A stretch of 64,000 nt of DNA from NCBI GenBank assembly GCA_030490835.1, contig CM059972.1, positions 58,075,563 to 58,139,562 of the forward strand, in the 5' to 3' direction. Under the pieces are notes generated by a model. The model saw only the letters and a program-made list of their open reading frames with translations, was not told the DNA's origin and searched no databases. Shown one piece after another: positions 1-17,579 of the stretch. Position numbers and translations under genes: made by a program. The stretch is from Annona cherimola. Its lineage: Eukaryota; Streptophyta; Magnoliopsida; Magnoliales; Annonaceae. The stretch's first letter is position 1; every line of letters starts with the position of its first letter.

Positions 1-4578
<4,578 letters not shown>

Positions 4579-6794
4579 CTATCTTCAGGTCTAGCAAAGA
4601 AACTTCCAACCAAAGTAAAAGCTAATCTATAGTTGAAGAATATGCTTTCTGCTGCACCCATCATGTTCCATTTGCCCGTGTGTCATTCTTGTGCAAGCTT
4701 TTGGCATAGTAATTAGTGTGCCATCATTTTCATCTTATTGATTTATCTGTCTACTTGCTGTGTGTCAGATCATTGTTGCAAGTAGTTAGCAATGACATTA
4801 GATGTACTTTCAATTTCAAACCAACAATATCGGGTGACAAAGTCATTATTCTATTCATCAATCCAGTTTCTGCAGATGACGCAGTGATGAAATGCCTTCA
4901 TCTTAATTTGTTCATCATTATTCCTGCAAGGATCGATCTTGCTTATCTTAACTACCGGGTCACACAGATTACAATGCCTTCGATTTTTTTTTGTTTTTGT
5001 TTTTGTTTTTGTTTTCGTTTTTATGTGCAAAATATTCTGCAGGTTTCTATGCCCAGTTAAGCTTATTATTCATGTGAATTGGGTGACAGTCTGGAACCAC
5101 ACAATCAAATAATAATTACTCACAATATTTCAAAAATTCTTGCATGCCTAAGGGATTTCACCCGTGATTCCTCTCACACCCATACCATCACGATACGTGA
5201 ATATGCATGCCTCTTTTTATTTTGAATTCTGAAAATGCCCATACTGTTGGAAATGCCCAAATAGCTGCGCTCCATCCGAACCAGCAGCGGATCTGATTGC
5301 TTCTGTTTTCAGCTATCGAAGCACTATTGTTCGCAAACCAATAAACAATTTCAGCAGCAATTAAGAAATCCATGGCATCCATCTTTTTGCAATTCAACGA
5401 AGCAGCACGCAACATCATCAATTGGGACAAAATCGATAGATCCATCCAATCTTCCAATCAAATGCTCGTTTCCAACGTCTTCAATTGGCCATGAAAATCA
5501 AGAATCCACTGCCATTAGCATTTGTTGCAGTGCCAGAAAACCCTTCTTCTCCTTCGCTTCCTCCGCCGATCCCTAAACACCTAATCAACCATCTTACCCT
5601 CCTAGCTCCTCCTCTGCTAGGTAGAGATGGGAGAAGCATCGCAACTGACGTCCGTGGGCAATACAAGGGCGCCAGTGGCAATGGGTACTCGGACACCACC
5701 ATCACTGGAGAAAGCCTGCCTTGAAAGTCCTCGAATGCGAGCAAAGTAGTTCTCTTTTCATTCATTCATAATTTATTGGTCTTGACTGGAAGCATGCAGA
5801 TAAGCTGAGAACCCCATTTCCCAATGTTCTATATGTACAGAAGCAAACTTCGTCGTTCTTTTTGCCCAAGTCATTTGTAAATGATCACTGTGAGATGGGT
5901 TTGATTCTAATTCTGTCATCTATTCAGCAGCCAAGTGCGGGTGTTGGGTATCGGTATACGTTCGTTTGGAGGAGCTTCCATCTCTCCATGTTTGATATTG
6001 TTTATGTTCGTAGCCTTGATTGTGTCTCCTTCTCCTTGTGGAAATTGGAACTGGTGGCCACCAAAGAGAAGGCAGTTTCTCCCTAGCCGAATCCCTCATC
6101 CTCCGCAACTGCCACCCCTTCCCCCGCCGCTGCCGGTTCCAACCCACCCCTACAAAACCCCCTTCCTGACACCGCCGTTCTGGCTACAATTTTACAATTT
6201 TTTGATTTTTTAAATATTTTTTGAAGATTAAAATTTTTGCACGGTTTATGCGCATGGGACAAATCAACCATCAACAGTGCCAAAAAATTGACTTCTAAAA
6301 TTCAATAATAATTTTTTAAAAATCAAAAATATAAAATTACATATAATATTTTCATGCTTGGGCCCATTTAATACTGTAAAAAAAAAAACAACAACAACAA
6401 CAAAACAAAACGGGTCATGCAACCGTGTCCATTGAAAAAATAACTGAATTTTAGGTGACCAATTATTAATTTTGATATATGTGCATCTGCCGTGTTTCTT
6501 ACATGGTCATGTTGCTTGCATGTTAGCTCATGTGTTTTGTTATGAAGTTATTTTCATGGGCTCTCCCGGGTTTTAATGGAATTGCAATTCGTAGTGTAAC
6601 TTTGCTCTTTGCAAGTTTACCTTTGAGATTTGTTCTATCTTTCACAAATATTCTAGTCGTTAGACCATGCTATGGCTAAACGTCGAATTCTAAAAACTGT
6701 CCATTAAGCTCCTTTTCCCTTCAAAGATTTGCAAGCGAACGCTATATTAATTATCACTTCTTCCAGAAGTGTATCATCCCATGAGGATAGTCAG
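4579..6794. other. NTR 3' UTR and intergenic sequence, no recognised gene
   Basis: The first few hundred bases should be the NTR 3' UTR. A TTTTTG-type simple repeat runs from about 4985 to 5020. The stretch 5480-6170 is more GC-rich and has short open frames on both strands (up to 94 codons). None resembles a known domain and none shows convincing splice signals. It could be remnants of a gene or a promoter; I see nothing that decides it. Confidence 0.4.
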
Positions 6795-8490
6795 TGGCTT
6801 AAAACATTTCGAGGGAGAAAGTTGTTGCAGCTATCAAAGCCATGAATCTCCCAAAAGCACCAGACCCCCGACGGAATGACAGCGAGTTTTTACCAAAAAT
6901 AAAACTGGACGGTAGCGGGGTAAGAGATTTCCCAAGGGTGTTGCAAAGCTTTGGAAGACAATACACAGAATGTTCGGCAGCAGATTCTTAAAGATATTAA
7001 TCAAATAACAGTGGTATTGACACAAAAAGGGAGGCGTCCAAGTTGAGTGAATTTCAGCTTATTAGTTTATATAATGTTGTTTACAAGATAATAGCAAAAG
7101 TCTTGGCGAACAGTTAAAAATCTGCCTCCCTACACATCATTCCTGAGCAGCAAAGTGCCTTTGTGCCAACTAGGCTAATCACTGACAATATGCTAGGGGC
7201 ATATGAGGTGATGCACAGGTTGAGAAGAAGGAAAAGAGAGAGAGAGGCACAAATGGCAGTCAAGCTAAACATGGCAAAGGCCAATGATCGAATGAAGTGG
7301 AAATATTTACAGGAAGTTATGAAAAGAATGAACTTTGCAGAGACATAAATTAAGTGGAAATATTTACAGGAAGTTATGAAAAGAATGAACTTTGCAGGGA
7401 CATAAATTAAGTGGATCATGGGATGTATCACTTCAGTTACTTACTGGATCACTCTTACTGGACAGTTAACGAATGTCATTGTCCCATCTAGGAGATTGAG
7501 ACAAGGGGAACCATTATCCCCATATCTCTTCCTACTTCATGCTGAAGGTTTCTCATTGTTGATCGAGAAGGTAAATGTAGTGTCCCAGGCAACAAGTTAA
7601 CATGGGGAAAACAGTGTTTCTCTTCAGCAAGAATACAGGGCATACAACAAAGTAGAGCATTGAAGAAGCATTCGACACGATGAGACAACAAATATCAGTT
7701 TACTTGGAGCTCCCAACCTAGACAAGAAGGAAAACAACTGCCGTGTTTCAAGCTATCTGTGATAGAGTTTCGAAGAAAGTGCAAGGACGGAAGAACCATT
7801 TTCTATCAAGTGGAGGAAAAAAATCTTAATTAAGGCAGTGGCTCAAGCGATACCAAATTATGCCATGAAACTCTTCCTTCTGCCTAAGAGATCTAAATGA
7901 GGGGAGGGAAGTGTTGTTGGGGGGGGGGGGGGGGGGGGGAAGAAGGAAAATAAGTTGGCTCTCATGGCAAAAATCTGTGCCTTTCCAAAGCTAGTAGGGT
8001 AATGAGGTTCAGTAAACTTTCAGCTTCAATCTTGCTTTGGTAGCTAAACAAGCCTGTTGGGTGGCAACACAAGCAAACCCACGTGTATGAAGTTCTTAAA
8101 GCAAAAGATATTTCCCCTCTGAAAGCTTTTGGGACTGCAAAATCCCAAATGGATGCTCCTATGTGTAGAGATCTCTAGCCTCTGCTCGGTCTTTAATAAT
8201 GAAGGGCTTCAAATGGACAATGGGATCCAGGAAAGATATAAAATTTTTTAATGACAACTGGGCAGATGGAGTTATAACTAAACAGGGGTCGGTTCCTAGT
8301 GACATCCCTAATGATGTAAGAGTTGAAAACTTCATTTATTGGAATCAGGGGACATGGAAAGCAGATAAGATAATGAGGGAGGTAGGGGAGGTGGATGGAA
8401 TCAAATAAGATATGTGACCCTGCCAAGAACAGAAGAGGCAGACTTCTATTGGGAACCAGAGGTGGATGGATGCTTCAGAATGCACATGCA
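6795..8490 (+). pseudogene. Decayed LINE (non-LTR retrotransposon) reverse transcriptase
   Basis: Fragments of a plant L1-type reverse transcriptase appear in order on the + strand: the AIKAMNLPKAP block (about 6830), SLYNVVYKIIAKVLANS (about 7070), the PEQQSAFVPTRLITDN block (about 7150), GEPLSPYLFLLHAEGFS (about 7510), KILIKAVAQAIPNYAM (about 7820) and the C-terminal zf-RVT-like part with FFNDNWADG (about 8250). Stops and frameshifts break it everywhere, and the FADD-type catalytic block is not recovered. A run of 21 G at 7919-7939 and a 57-bp duplication add to the damage. The 3' end is unclear; a poly(A) at about 9286-9308 may be its tail. Confidence 0.8.
7295..7408 (+). repeat. 57-bp tandem duplication inside the LINE
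   Basis: Two adjacent copies of a 57-bp unit starting aagtggaaatatttacagg (7295 and 7352) differ at about one base, and the unit start recurs at 7409. It duplicates 19 codons of the reverse transcriptase and brings in a TAA. Confidence 0.85.
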
Positions 8491-9618
8491 TTCCAATAAC
8501 TACTGTTTGGCAGTCTTGTATAAAAGCAAATTTTCATTACTCCTAAAAAGCCTTTCTTTTTGCTTCTTTCATGATGTGTGGCCAACATGCCCTCAACCAG
8601 AGGAAGATTGCATTTGCATTGCATGCAGCTATGTGATATATCCTTTAGCTGCAGGCATGCTCATCCTGAGGGTTGTTAACCTAGCCTTCATCAATCTGTG
8701 AAGATTTCTTCACTCTTTAGATTGAATTTCTAATGAGGATGAAAACAACGATGACTTGATGAGAAGCAAGATTAGGGAAATATCTAAAGACATGAAAAAT
8801 GAGAAGAGTATAGGGTGAATAAAGCTCAGGGGCGTTAGCCTCCTTGCATACTAAAAAAATGGAAAATCCTAAATGGAATGACATTTCAGGAAGTTCCGAA
8901 TAAAATTTGACAGAGACGCTTCTGAGCTCAAGTAGAGAGAGGAAGGAAAACTGAAACCCACAAATAAATGCTCCAAGTCATGCTTGACCACAACCCAAGT
9001 CTGAGCAGAACAAAAAGCCAGTCCTTCTCAGGCCAACTTGCTTTCAGACTTAGATACAAGCCGGTTTTGATAGGAGCTTATAACCTATGACCTATGGATG
9101 ATGGATAAGCATGGAGCCAAAAGGGGACAAAGGCTTCATTTGGGGTGCATTTCTGTGCTGCTTCTGCTTCCAATAATGGACTTCTGTATTTAGCAGATTT
9201 ACAACTAGAATTAGGTATGCGATGAATTTGAACCAATTTGGAATGTCTGGTTGAAGGAAACCAAAGCCTTTTACCTGTATGTAACCAAAAAAAAAAAAAA
9301 AAAAAAAAGTCTAACAACATGATTTATGCCCATGATTCAACTAATATCCTACAAATTAGAGCTATCAATCTGCCATAATACATGTCTTCTATGCTGTAAA
9401 TGAAGTAGCACCTGCTACCTAGATATCATGCAGGGGTAGGAAACCTTCAAATCAATGATGAAAAGACAAGAAGCTATATAAATTCTTCGCAGAGACAATT
9501 CAACTAGCAGAACATAAACCTCAGAGAACACTGGGAATCCAACCCGACCCATCCTGCATGATCCATAAATTAATGAGATAAAATGCATCTTCCATCCATT
9601 GCATCATTTTTAACAGGA
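8491..9618. other. Non-coding stretch downstream of the LINE and of the uL4 gene end
   Basis: No recognisable gene. A poly(A) run lies at about 9286-9308, possibly the LINE tail. The last part should be the uL4 3' UTR, read on the minus strand. Confidence 0.4.
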
Positions 9619-12600
9619 TTAGCGGTTGATAGGTGTGTGCATACGTTGAACAATCTGATTGACAGCATCGCGTGTCATCACAAGAGTATCATGTTGGAGG
9701 ATACTATAGACGTTCAACCCCTGTGACAACAAACATACTTCTTCAAAAAGCAGGCAAACAATATCCAAAAAAATGCCGCTATATCTTGACATAAATAAGA
9801 AACTCTCAAAAGCAATTATCAAGCAAGTTTTCTAGAGTCACCAAATTGCAGTCCCATCAGCTAGCAAATAGCAGCGTGACTCTGTGGTAGGAATATTCTT
9901 ATGAGGGACTTGGAGCTAGGGCTGTAAATGGGCCATGGGTGAGTGACCAAGAACCAACCTGACCCATTTTGTACCAGGTTTGGGCACCAAAGTTACTAAC
10001 CCAAGACAGGTAGGTTAAAATCCCCAACCTGAACCCCAGTTTGTGGTCACTGTGGGTTAGCCTTGTCCCAACCCAGATATACAAACATTAGCTAAGGAAT
10101 ATGGCAGCCCTAGCACCCTTACTATCTGACATGTAATTATTTCATATGAAAGCATGAGAACAAATGTAATCTTCTAATTGAGGCTGCTTTTCTTTGAGGT
10201 ATACATGTCTTAACTCATAACAATGATAAATTTTAAGTCAATTAGCTAATAAATTCGACTTATAGGTCCAATGTGGATGCGAATTAGTTTGCAATATCCA
10301 ATATTTTTTACACTTGACCAGCATTTCTAACCCAAACCAAACTTAACCTGTATGTTTTTTTTTTTAAAAAAATGATAAGGTTGGGTTGACTTTCTCCCGA
10401 CTGTATAATATACATAGGGTTAGGAAGGGAAATTCCAAATAGAGTCAGGTTTGGGTTAACCTTGACCTAGTATCAACTCGATCCATTTATGCCCCTGCCT
10501 GGAGCTTCATCTGATAGCTGAATATTAGACAAGCACTATTTTTTGTGATGATTGTTAGATGAGGGTTCATTCCAAAGTCCAATTTAAAGGTGAGCGCAGT
10601 TTATAGATGGGTTTATAAGATTTTTGAATAAATGGTTTATAATCTGCCAACCCATTCAACCATTTAAATAAAAAATAGATTGGGGTTGGGATTTTACAAA
10701 CCGTCAACTCATTTACGATCCATTAAAAGGGTATATAAATGTTACCCTTAGCCCTAAATCAATTTCCCATTTCAATTTTCTCCCTCATCTTTTTTGCTGC
10801 AATATCGCTATTGCTCACCTTCACGAGGTCCCTACGGTTGCTAGCAGTCGTTGCTAATAAGCTTCTTCCAACTCGGCTACCCCCCCCCCCCCCTCCCCCC
10901 TCTCTTATTTTTCTCTCTCTCTCTCTCATTGTTCCTCCGGTCCTCCCTATTTCCCTATTCTCTCTCCTGCCCCTCTCCATCCAACCATCCCCTTCTCTCT
11001 CTCTCTCCCTGTTTCCCTCTCTCTCGCCATCTGACCGTCCCCTCTTCTCTCTCTCCACCCTTCATCCAACCGTTCCCCACCCCCTCTCTTCTCTACCCTT
11101 GTTCCCTTCACCTGCCGCACACTTCACCCAACCCATTAACCACCCAACCAATTTATTAAATAGGTTAAAGTTGAGATTTTTTTCAATGAGTTAACAAACG
11201 ACTTAAGGTTGAGATTTTCAAAATGGGCCAGGATTAGGATTAGGCTTTGACTCGTCCAACTCGATCCATTAACACTCCTAGAAGGGACAAGGTTTTGTGA
11301 ATTTTTTTTTCCTTTTCTTATTATGATGTCACCATTGACATAGGAATGACACCAATGCAAGACAAAATTAAGGAAAATAAATGGTACATTGTTTGAATTT
11401 TGCAGCATAGATCTTTGTGTCTAAAAATTATGTGGCAGCTAGTATCATGCTAGACTACAGGGCAACGTAACTCACATAACCTGTGTTGCTCATAGAATTT
11501 CTGCCAATAAATCATGGGAATACAGACTCTGAATTAACTAACAAGTCTCGTTTTGCTCATCTCTTTTCCTTTCTATCTGGCAATTAGAGGAGCTTAGTCT
11601 ATGCTGGCAATTATATGAGAACTTAAAATTTTTGGCAAATTTTCCTCATAACCTGAGATGGTCATACACTACAAATTGAATATCCTGATGTCAGAAGCGT
11701 CTTCTAACTGAGCTAGGAAAGAATTGAACTCACAATTGAAGGCAGAACATTCACGTAGTGTAGATTCTGTGTTGCTAACTTGAGCTTCTCATTTATTACA
11801 CCACCGTCCACCAACAAGAACTTCTTAGTATTCTCCATCTGTGACACATAATTCACAATGTTCTTGGTCTTGTGGGTGGGGACCTCCAGATCCTCAAAAA
11901 CTAGAAGCTGTTTAACAAGTGACACTATCATACATTAATGTTAAGAAGGAAAGGCAAACTGATTGCAACAGGGTGAACATTCTTTATTTCATCTTGGTAT
12001 GGGTCAAACTATAGAAAGTTGAAAGAAATGAAGATGATTAAGGACAAATAGCTTCAAGATATGATCAAAACAACGATGAGATAACAATAGAAAATGAAGT
12101 CAGTAATGAATAACTGTGACAAGATGCAGCATGATGCTAATAATCCACACATTCGCAAATGACACAGCAATTTTTGTCAAAGTAAGTTGCTACCTAATCA
12201 AATGCCAGCACAGCTTTTAGGTCTACAATAATGATTATAGAATACTCAAAATCTATCTTGCAGTAAACAGATAATTCTCATGTGAACTGCTTTCCTGTCT
12301 TTTTCTTTTCTTTTCTTTTCTTTTATTGGAATGATTTAACTACTCAGGTTTTAAAACAGAATATCAGTCCCCCAAATAGCAGTTTACCTCTAAGATTGGC
12401 TACAAACATTTCAAGCTATAGCATGTACATGGAAGAGAGACTTGCCTTTCCTTCGGCTGTACGAGCTGACAAAGCAATTTTCAATCCTAGACGCCTGACC
12501 TTCTTTTGTAGCTTAATTGCATGACTTCGAGGTTTAGGGCCATGCATAGTGGCACCATGTCTGAACTGTTCATGCATACACGAATTAATTGCTAAGAAGT

Positions 12601-14922
12601 CATCGAACAGAGTCGGAAATGCATAACTGATAACCAATTTAAGGGACAGACTAACATAGGATCAAAGAAAACAAAATTATCTGATGACTTTATAATGTAC
12701 CTGCGGCCCGCGGAGTGTTCCATGTCTTGCTCGACCTGTGCCTTTCTGTCTATATGGCTTTTTCCCAGTCCCACTAACCTCGCTAATAGTTTTAGTTGAG
12801 TGAGTCCCCTGTATGTCATGGATACCATTAGGCAAGCACATTTCTTTACAAAAAAAGAATGTATCCCAAGCCCATACAGACATGCATACAACATAACAGT
12901 AGTGAATATGAATTAAAGAAAGGAAAGATTTCAATGGAACAAGTGCTTTTGAATTTCATCTTATAAATAACATGATGCTTACAATCTGATTCTTACATCA
13001 ATAGCCTCATTTTGGCTCAACCTTAAGCAGAAAACATCAATCAGGTCCTCATGAGTTATGCAGAAATGAATCTCCCAGGACAAACATGAGGAATGCAGGT
13101 GGAATTTATAAATCAAGGTATCTAGTAAAAGAAGAATCTCACTTGTTGACGTTTAGCAAGCTGCCATCTCACTACACGGTGAACAATGTCTTTCCTTATG
13201 GGTACATCAAACACATCCCCAGCCAAGATCATGAAGCCCTTATCCTCATTATGAAAATTTGTCACTCTAGTAACCAGGTCCTCATATTCTCCTGCAATAT
13301 TGAAACAGAAAAAGGACCCATTAAGCGATTAAAAAAATTATAACAGCTTTGCAGGGACTACAGTAATCTACATATACTGACGTTCAAAAAATTGAAACCA
13401 TATGATGGACCGTCAAAATCTATTGTAAAGCAACCACCAATTGAGAACAAAATAAATGGTCTGGATTGTCTTTGAATTCCAATACGAAGTGAAAATTAGA
13501 AAACTTAAGTTCCCTTAAACATTTAGATTAAATTTGCATTTCTAGAACCTATTCTGAATCCATCACTACTGTGATGGAAACAAATTGCATATCCCTTAGA
13601 GAAAAAAGCCAAAGAAAACTATGAGAATATGCTGATGACTGGAGTAAAAACCTAGATTTTTTTATGATAAATATATTTGTAGCTTAAAGATAATAAGCTG
13701 ATAAACAAGTTTTTTACCTTGAGTGCGTTCTGGGGTCAACACCGACTTCTTTGATAATAGCTCTGGAGGAATGGCACCCTCATGAGGGGTCAAGACTGAA
13801 GTTGAAAGGCATCTATAGATAGGAAATGAAAATTTGCACTGCAGCACATGTAACAGTAGCCTTATGACATTGATGCAAAGAACAAGTTACAGATAAATAA
13901 ATTGGGAATTTGGGGGAATCAATTCAATGGAGCTGATTCCATTGAATCCATTTTGTGGAACCTTTTAGTTTTTGATCCACCTCAATGGCTAATCCAAATC
14001 CAATCGATGTATTTCACTTAACATCATTCACTTAATTATGATACTAAAAAGCATTTCAATCAAAGTTTGTACATGTTGCATCTATTGGAAATATGGAAAA
14101 TTGTGTGTAAAATATGAAAATCATCTAGATCTATTTATACAAGTACTAGAATGGTAAAATAATTTACATAATCATTTATTTATAAAATATTAACAATTGG
14201 AAGGTATAGATGTTTAATTTAAATATTTACTGTTTATATAATAATAAAAAGTTTTGATATGTTGATATTGAACTTTAAATGATGATGGTTATGTAAAAAT
14301 TTGATCTATAAGAATTTTAGATTGGATTTTGATTAGCCATCGAGGTGAACCAAGAGGTTCCACATGAGTTCAATGGAATTGACTCCATTGAATTTGTTCC
14401 CATTAAAGAATATGATAACAATGTTTCTGCGTCATCGTTCTTCAAACATTGCGTTGTAATGATACAACAAGGGAATATCAATATGTTCATCATTACGACT
14501 ATGGCCTTGGTTTTCTAGCTCGAGTGAAGCCTTCTCATCCTAAATGAAGTCGCCCTGGCTAGCATGAGGTGCTGGAGCTAGAGTATGCTTTCTGTGCCAT
14601 TAAGATAGCATTTTTTACCAGTGTCATGCCAAATGTATGATCATCACCAATAGAATGGGTATTGCAGTTCTGATTTCACTGATTTGGATGGTTGGGATCG
14701 CACAATCAGAGTAACCATTAAGGTGCGAGAATCACTTGCCGAATGGATGAGTTAGGATTTGAAATGACTGGAGTAGGAAACGAGGAGGAAATGGTTTCAG
14801 GAAATGCAAAACCAGAAGCCCAATGAGATGAATACCTTGCTGCTTCTGCTGCTGCTGTTGCTGCAGGCATCTGCCAACGTCCGCACTGTGAGGATAGAAA
14901 GGCGGAAGGCGCGTCCCAACAT
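9619..14922 (-). CDS. RPL4: Mitochondrial-type ribosomal protein uL4 (L4), seven coding exons
   Basis: Large-subunit ribosomal protein that binds 23S-like rRNA and lines the exit tunnel. Exons on the minus strand: 14836-14922, 13718-13838, 13143-13291, 12701-12808, 12446-12565, 11734-11907 and 9619-9720. All phases join, giving 861 nt and 286 residues. Family motifs in order: [20 protein letters not shown], the loop [58 protein letters not shown], and a tail ending at proline-isoleucine-asparagine-arginine. The ATG at 14920-14922 opens an Arg/Ser-rich leader ([20 protein letters not shown]) typical of a mitochondrial presequence. It joins in phase to exon 2 through the acceptor ctgcag at 13839-13844. 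The plastid L4 sequence is different. Exon 1 is the least certain exon. Intron 5 starts with GC. Confidence 0.9.
9917..10497. mobile_element. hAT-like non-autonomous element in the last uL4 intron
   Basis: Ends TAGGGCTGTAAATGG and, in reverse complement, CAGGGGCATAAATGG form short inverted repeats of the hAT type (YAGGG start). The flanks cttggagc (9909-9916) and cctggagc (10498-10505) are an 8-bp duplication with one mismatch. No transposase. Confidence 0.6.
10880..11100. repeat. Pyrimidine-rich low-complexity tract
   Basis: A run of 14 C at 10880-10893 is followed by CT-rich sequence (TCTCTCTC and CCCTCTCT blocks) on the + strand, inside the last uL4 intron. Open frames here are composition artefacts. 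Confidence 0.8.
11908..12445 (-). other. GC-AG intron of the uL4 gene (intron 5)
   Basis: On the minus strand exon 5 ends GAAAG and the intron begins GCAAGT (12445 downward), the standard consensus for rare GC donors. The acceptor ttaaacag ends at 11908. The join gives AEGK then LLVFEDL, as expected for uL4. Reading on without splicing meets a stop within 12 codons. Confidence 0.85.
13912..14403. mobile_element. Long-TIR MITE in uL4 intron 1
   Basis: Inverted arms of about 90 bp. The left arm contains aattcaatgg, attccattgaa, tgtggaacct and atggctaatcc. The right arm has the same blocks in reverse complement and order. The centre is AT-rich. Exact ends and target duplication are not certain (an ATT may flank each side). 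Confidence 0.6.
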
Positions 14923-15213
14923 AGGCGACGGCGAGCTGACGAGCTCAATCCCACAGCTTGGGAAGAGAAAAATCAGAGGGTCGTTTGGAAGATCGTCGGC
15001 GTCGGGTTCCTGGCGGCGATGACAGAAGTGAGAAAAAAGAAGCCTGGGTTTACGATCAGGCGTTTCCAGCACTAGAAGTAGCCTATGCTCGGGCTGGTGG
15101 GTTGGTTAAAAACTTCACGTCAAACCCGCGACAAACCTAGTACACGGATTTAGCATCTTGGTACTAAATCTGACTGCGAGTTTATAAGGTCCAAAGCTGT
15201 GTAACAAGCTAAA

Positions 15214-15497
15214 AGGTGTGTTTGTAAATAATAAAATATATTTAAAATTTTCTTATTTTAAAATTTTCACTTTTTATGATTATCCTACTTTTTAATTATT
15301 TCTGACATCTTCCTATAAAATTATTATAATTTTCAATCATTTTTATACAATTACCCATACAACTAACTTATCTATTTTAACTTTATTATCCTTACTCTTC
15401 ATCATTACTTCTACTATATTACATCATTTTTTTTCAATTTAACAACTTCTGTACTAAAAACCTTTCAACAAAAAGCTTAAAACTTCCCAGCACACCC
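15214..15497 (-). mobile_element. Harbinger-like MITE, copy 2 (degraded)
   Basis: Same family as the element at 781, inverted. It keeps internal blocks such as caattacccatacaacta and tctattttaactttatt, and ends at GGTGTGTTTG and CACACCC. The TAA flanks have decayed (AAA on both sides). Confidence 0.7.
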
Positions 15498-17189
15498 AAA
15501 GTCTAGAACTAATGACCGTGTTACACGGACCCATGACAAACTTAGGTGTACAAACCGAGCGAATTTTTAAAAAAGTACTCACTATACGCTAGTATCAAGT
15601 TGAAAATACACTAGTATCGGGTTAAATCTGCTTGCCAGCCACTCTACCTGTCTTGTTTTTTCGCTTCCAGAGCCTATTGCTTTGCTTGAGCTTGGCTGCT
15701 ATTTGCAATTTGGATGGGACATGTATAGGTCAATCGACACAAACATCAGCATAAACATTTGTTGAGGCAAAAGATTCATATAAGATAAACACTTCTATAT
15801 AATGATTTCATCAACAACCCTTTTATTTTTGATTAGTTAACTACAAGTCAATATATCTAAAATTAAATCGATAAAAAAATTTTGTTGAACACAATATAAA
15901 ATCAAAATTTGTAATAATCTTATAGCTTCCCGTTTGTTTCGAATCATTTAATTTTCAAGCTAAAGCATTTTTTCAAAATTCAAAAATAATATACAAAATT
16001 ATTATCACATTTATCCAAGCGTTTTGTTTGAACCAGTCAAGGGATTAATTCTTTTCTTGGTTTTAGTCTAACCGGTTCAACCATTTTTGAGAATTGGATT
16101 GAATAGATGTATTAACATTTTACGTAAAATATATGATGAATTCATATGATAAAAGTTTAAAAATATATATGAAATAATGCAATAATTGAGATTGTATTAA
16201 TGAATTGGTGAATTGGTAACTAGTAGTAACAGTTCATAAAAAAATGGCTGCCATTTGATATGAGTAACAAAAAAATTTTAACCACATAAGATAGATTTTT
16301 ACAAATGTGAATAATATTTGACATGCGGAACATAAGTTTTGCAGATGTGAATAATATATAAATATTTGACACGAGGAAAAATTAGCAAAGATGCATCCGC
16401 ACATTTTTAAAGCTTGAATATTGTGGGATGATGAAGGAGGTGTGATCATATGCGACTCAGTAAGTTTTAAAAGTTATGATTTTTTAATCTAGATTGTTGA
16501 GGGATATTTGGGAATTGAGAAGTTGGTGAAATTGTGGGATGGATGAGAGCAAGAAAGAGAATATTTTGAAAATTTGTGTAATTGATATAAAATAATAAGG
16601 GTAAAGTTGGAATAAATAAAGTAGTTAAAAGGAAAAATGATTAAAATATAGAGATAAAGTTGAAAAATAAGATTAGTTGTTGAAAAATGTGTTTACCATA
16701 TCATACCATCCCATCCCACACTCGTTAATTCTGAAACATCCCCTTGGTTTTAAGGAAGGATTCATAGAAGTTGAAATTACATTTAAAGCAATACCTATTA
16801 TAGCTGCCAAATTCAGAGAACAACTGATATATTACCAATAAAATTATTTGCATTGCCAGTAAGAAGATAGGAGAAAGCCACCCACTCAAGAGAAGCCTCT
16901 GTTCGTTGGAGCCCAATTCATAAAAGGCACTTCCATCGAGAAAAACTGAAAGCTATTGTTGTAATTTTACATTGTAAATATCTTTACTTTAAAATGTATG
17001 TTTGATTTTTTGGTAGAATTTATATTAGATATCCACAAAATATCAATCTATTCCATTTAATTGAAATATCATCTAGTAAACCATATGTCGATATAATTTT
17101 TTATTTTTCATATTTTTAAAAATATTTATGTAAAAAATTATTTTTAATAAGATTTCATTATAATTGGTAAAGTTGAGAAAATATTTTAT

Positions 17190-17479
17190 GGGTGTGTTTG
17201 GTTGGAAGCAAAACCTTTGATGAAAATTTTTTGAAGTAGAAGTTTTCAAATTGATAGAAAATGATGTAATATAATAGAGATAATAATGATGAGTAAAGAT
17301 AATAAAGTTAAAATAGATAGGTTAGTTGTATGAGTATTTGTGTAGAAATGATTGAAAAGTAGGGTAGTTTGTATAGAAAAATGTAAAAAAATAATTAAAA
17401 ATAGAGTAGTTATGAAGAGTGAAAAATTTTGGATTAAAAAGTTTTGGTTGACATTTTTTTGTCCCAAACAAACACATCC
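17190..17479 (+). mobile_element. Harbinger-like MITE, copy 3
   Basis: Starts GGGTGTGTTTGGTTGG and ends CCAAACAAACACATCC, with internal sequence very close to the element at 781 (for example gaaatgattgaaaagtaggg). The immediate flanks are TAT on both sides rather than TAA. Confidence 0.8.
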
Positions 17480-17579
17480 TATATATCAAACATGTATTAT
17501 GTTATTTAAAGTTCATATAATAGATATTATCGAGTATAATGTTTTTAAAATTTTGAAAATTATTATTTTAAAAATTTTT

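Noticed and set aside
5188..6213. Several short frames on both strands suggesting a small gene
   Set aside because: No domain, no coherent exon chain, and overlapping frames in both directions caused by GC-rich composition.
10739..11194. 151-codon frame with leucine-rich start and TATA-like tatataaatg just before it
   Set aside because: It lies in an intron of uL4 on the opposite strand, and most of it is a CT/poly-C low-complexity tract.
10580..11281. Possible second hAT-like element (ends ggtgagcgcag and taacactcct)
   Set aside because: Ends do not pair convincingly and no flanking duplication was found.
14797..15072. Longer N-terminus for uL4 in the same frame as exon 1, up to 15072
   Set aside because: It is open but adds about 50 residues without presequence character. 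The Met at 14922 gives a typical Arg/Ser-rich mitochondrial leader.
16440..16740. Possible MITE related to the Harbinger-like family
   Set aside because: Similar base composition and a few shared words, but no terminal repeats or target duplication.
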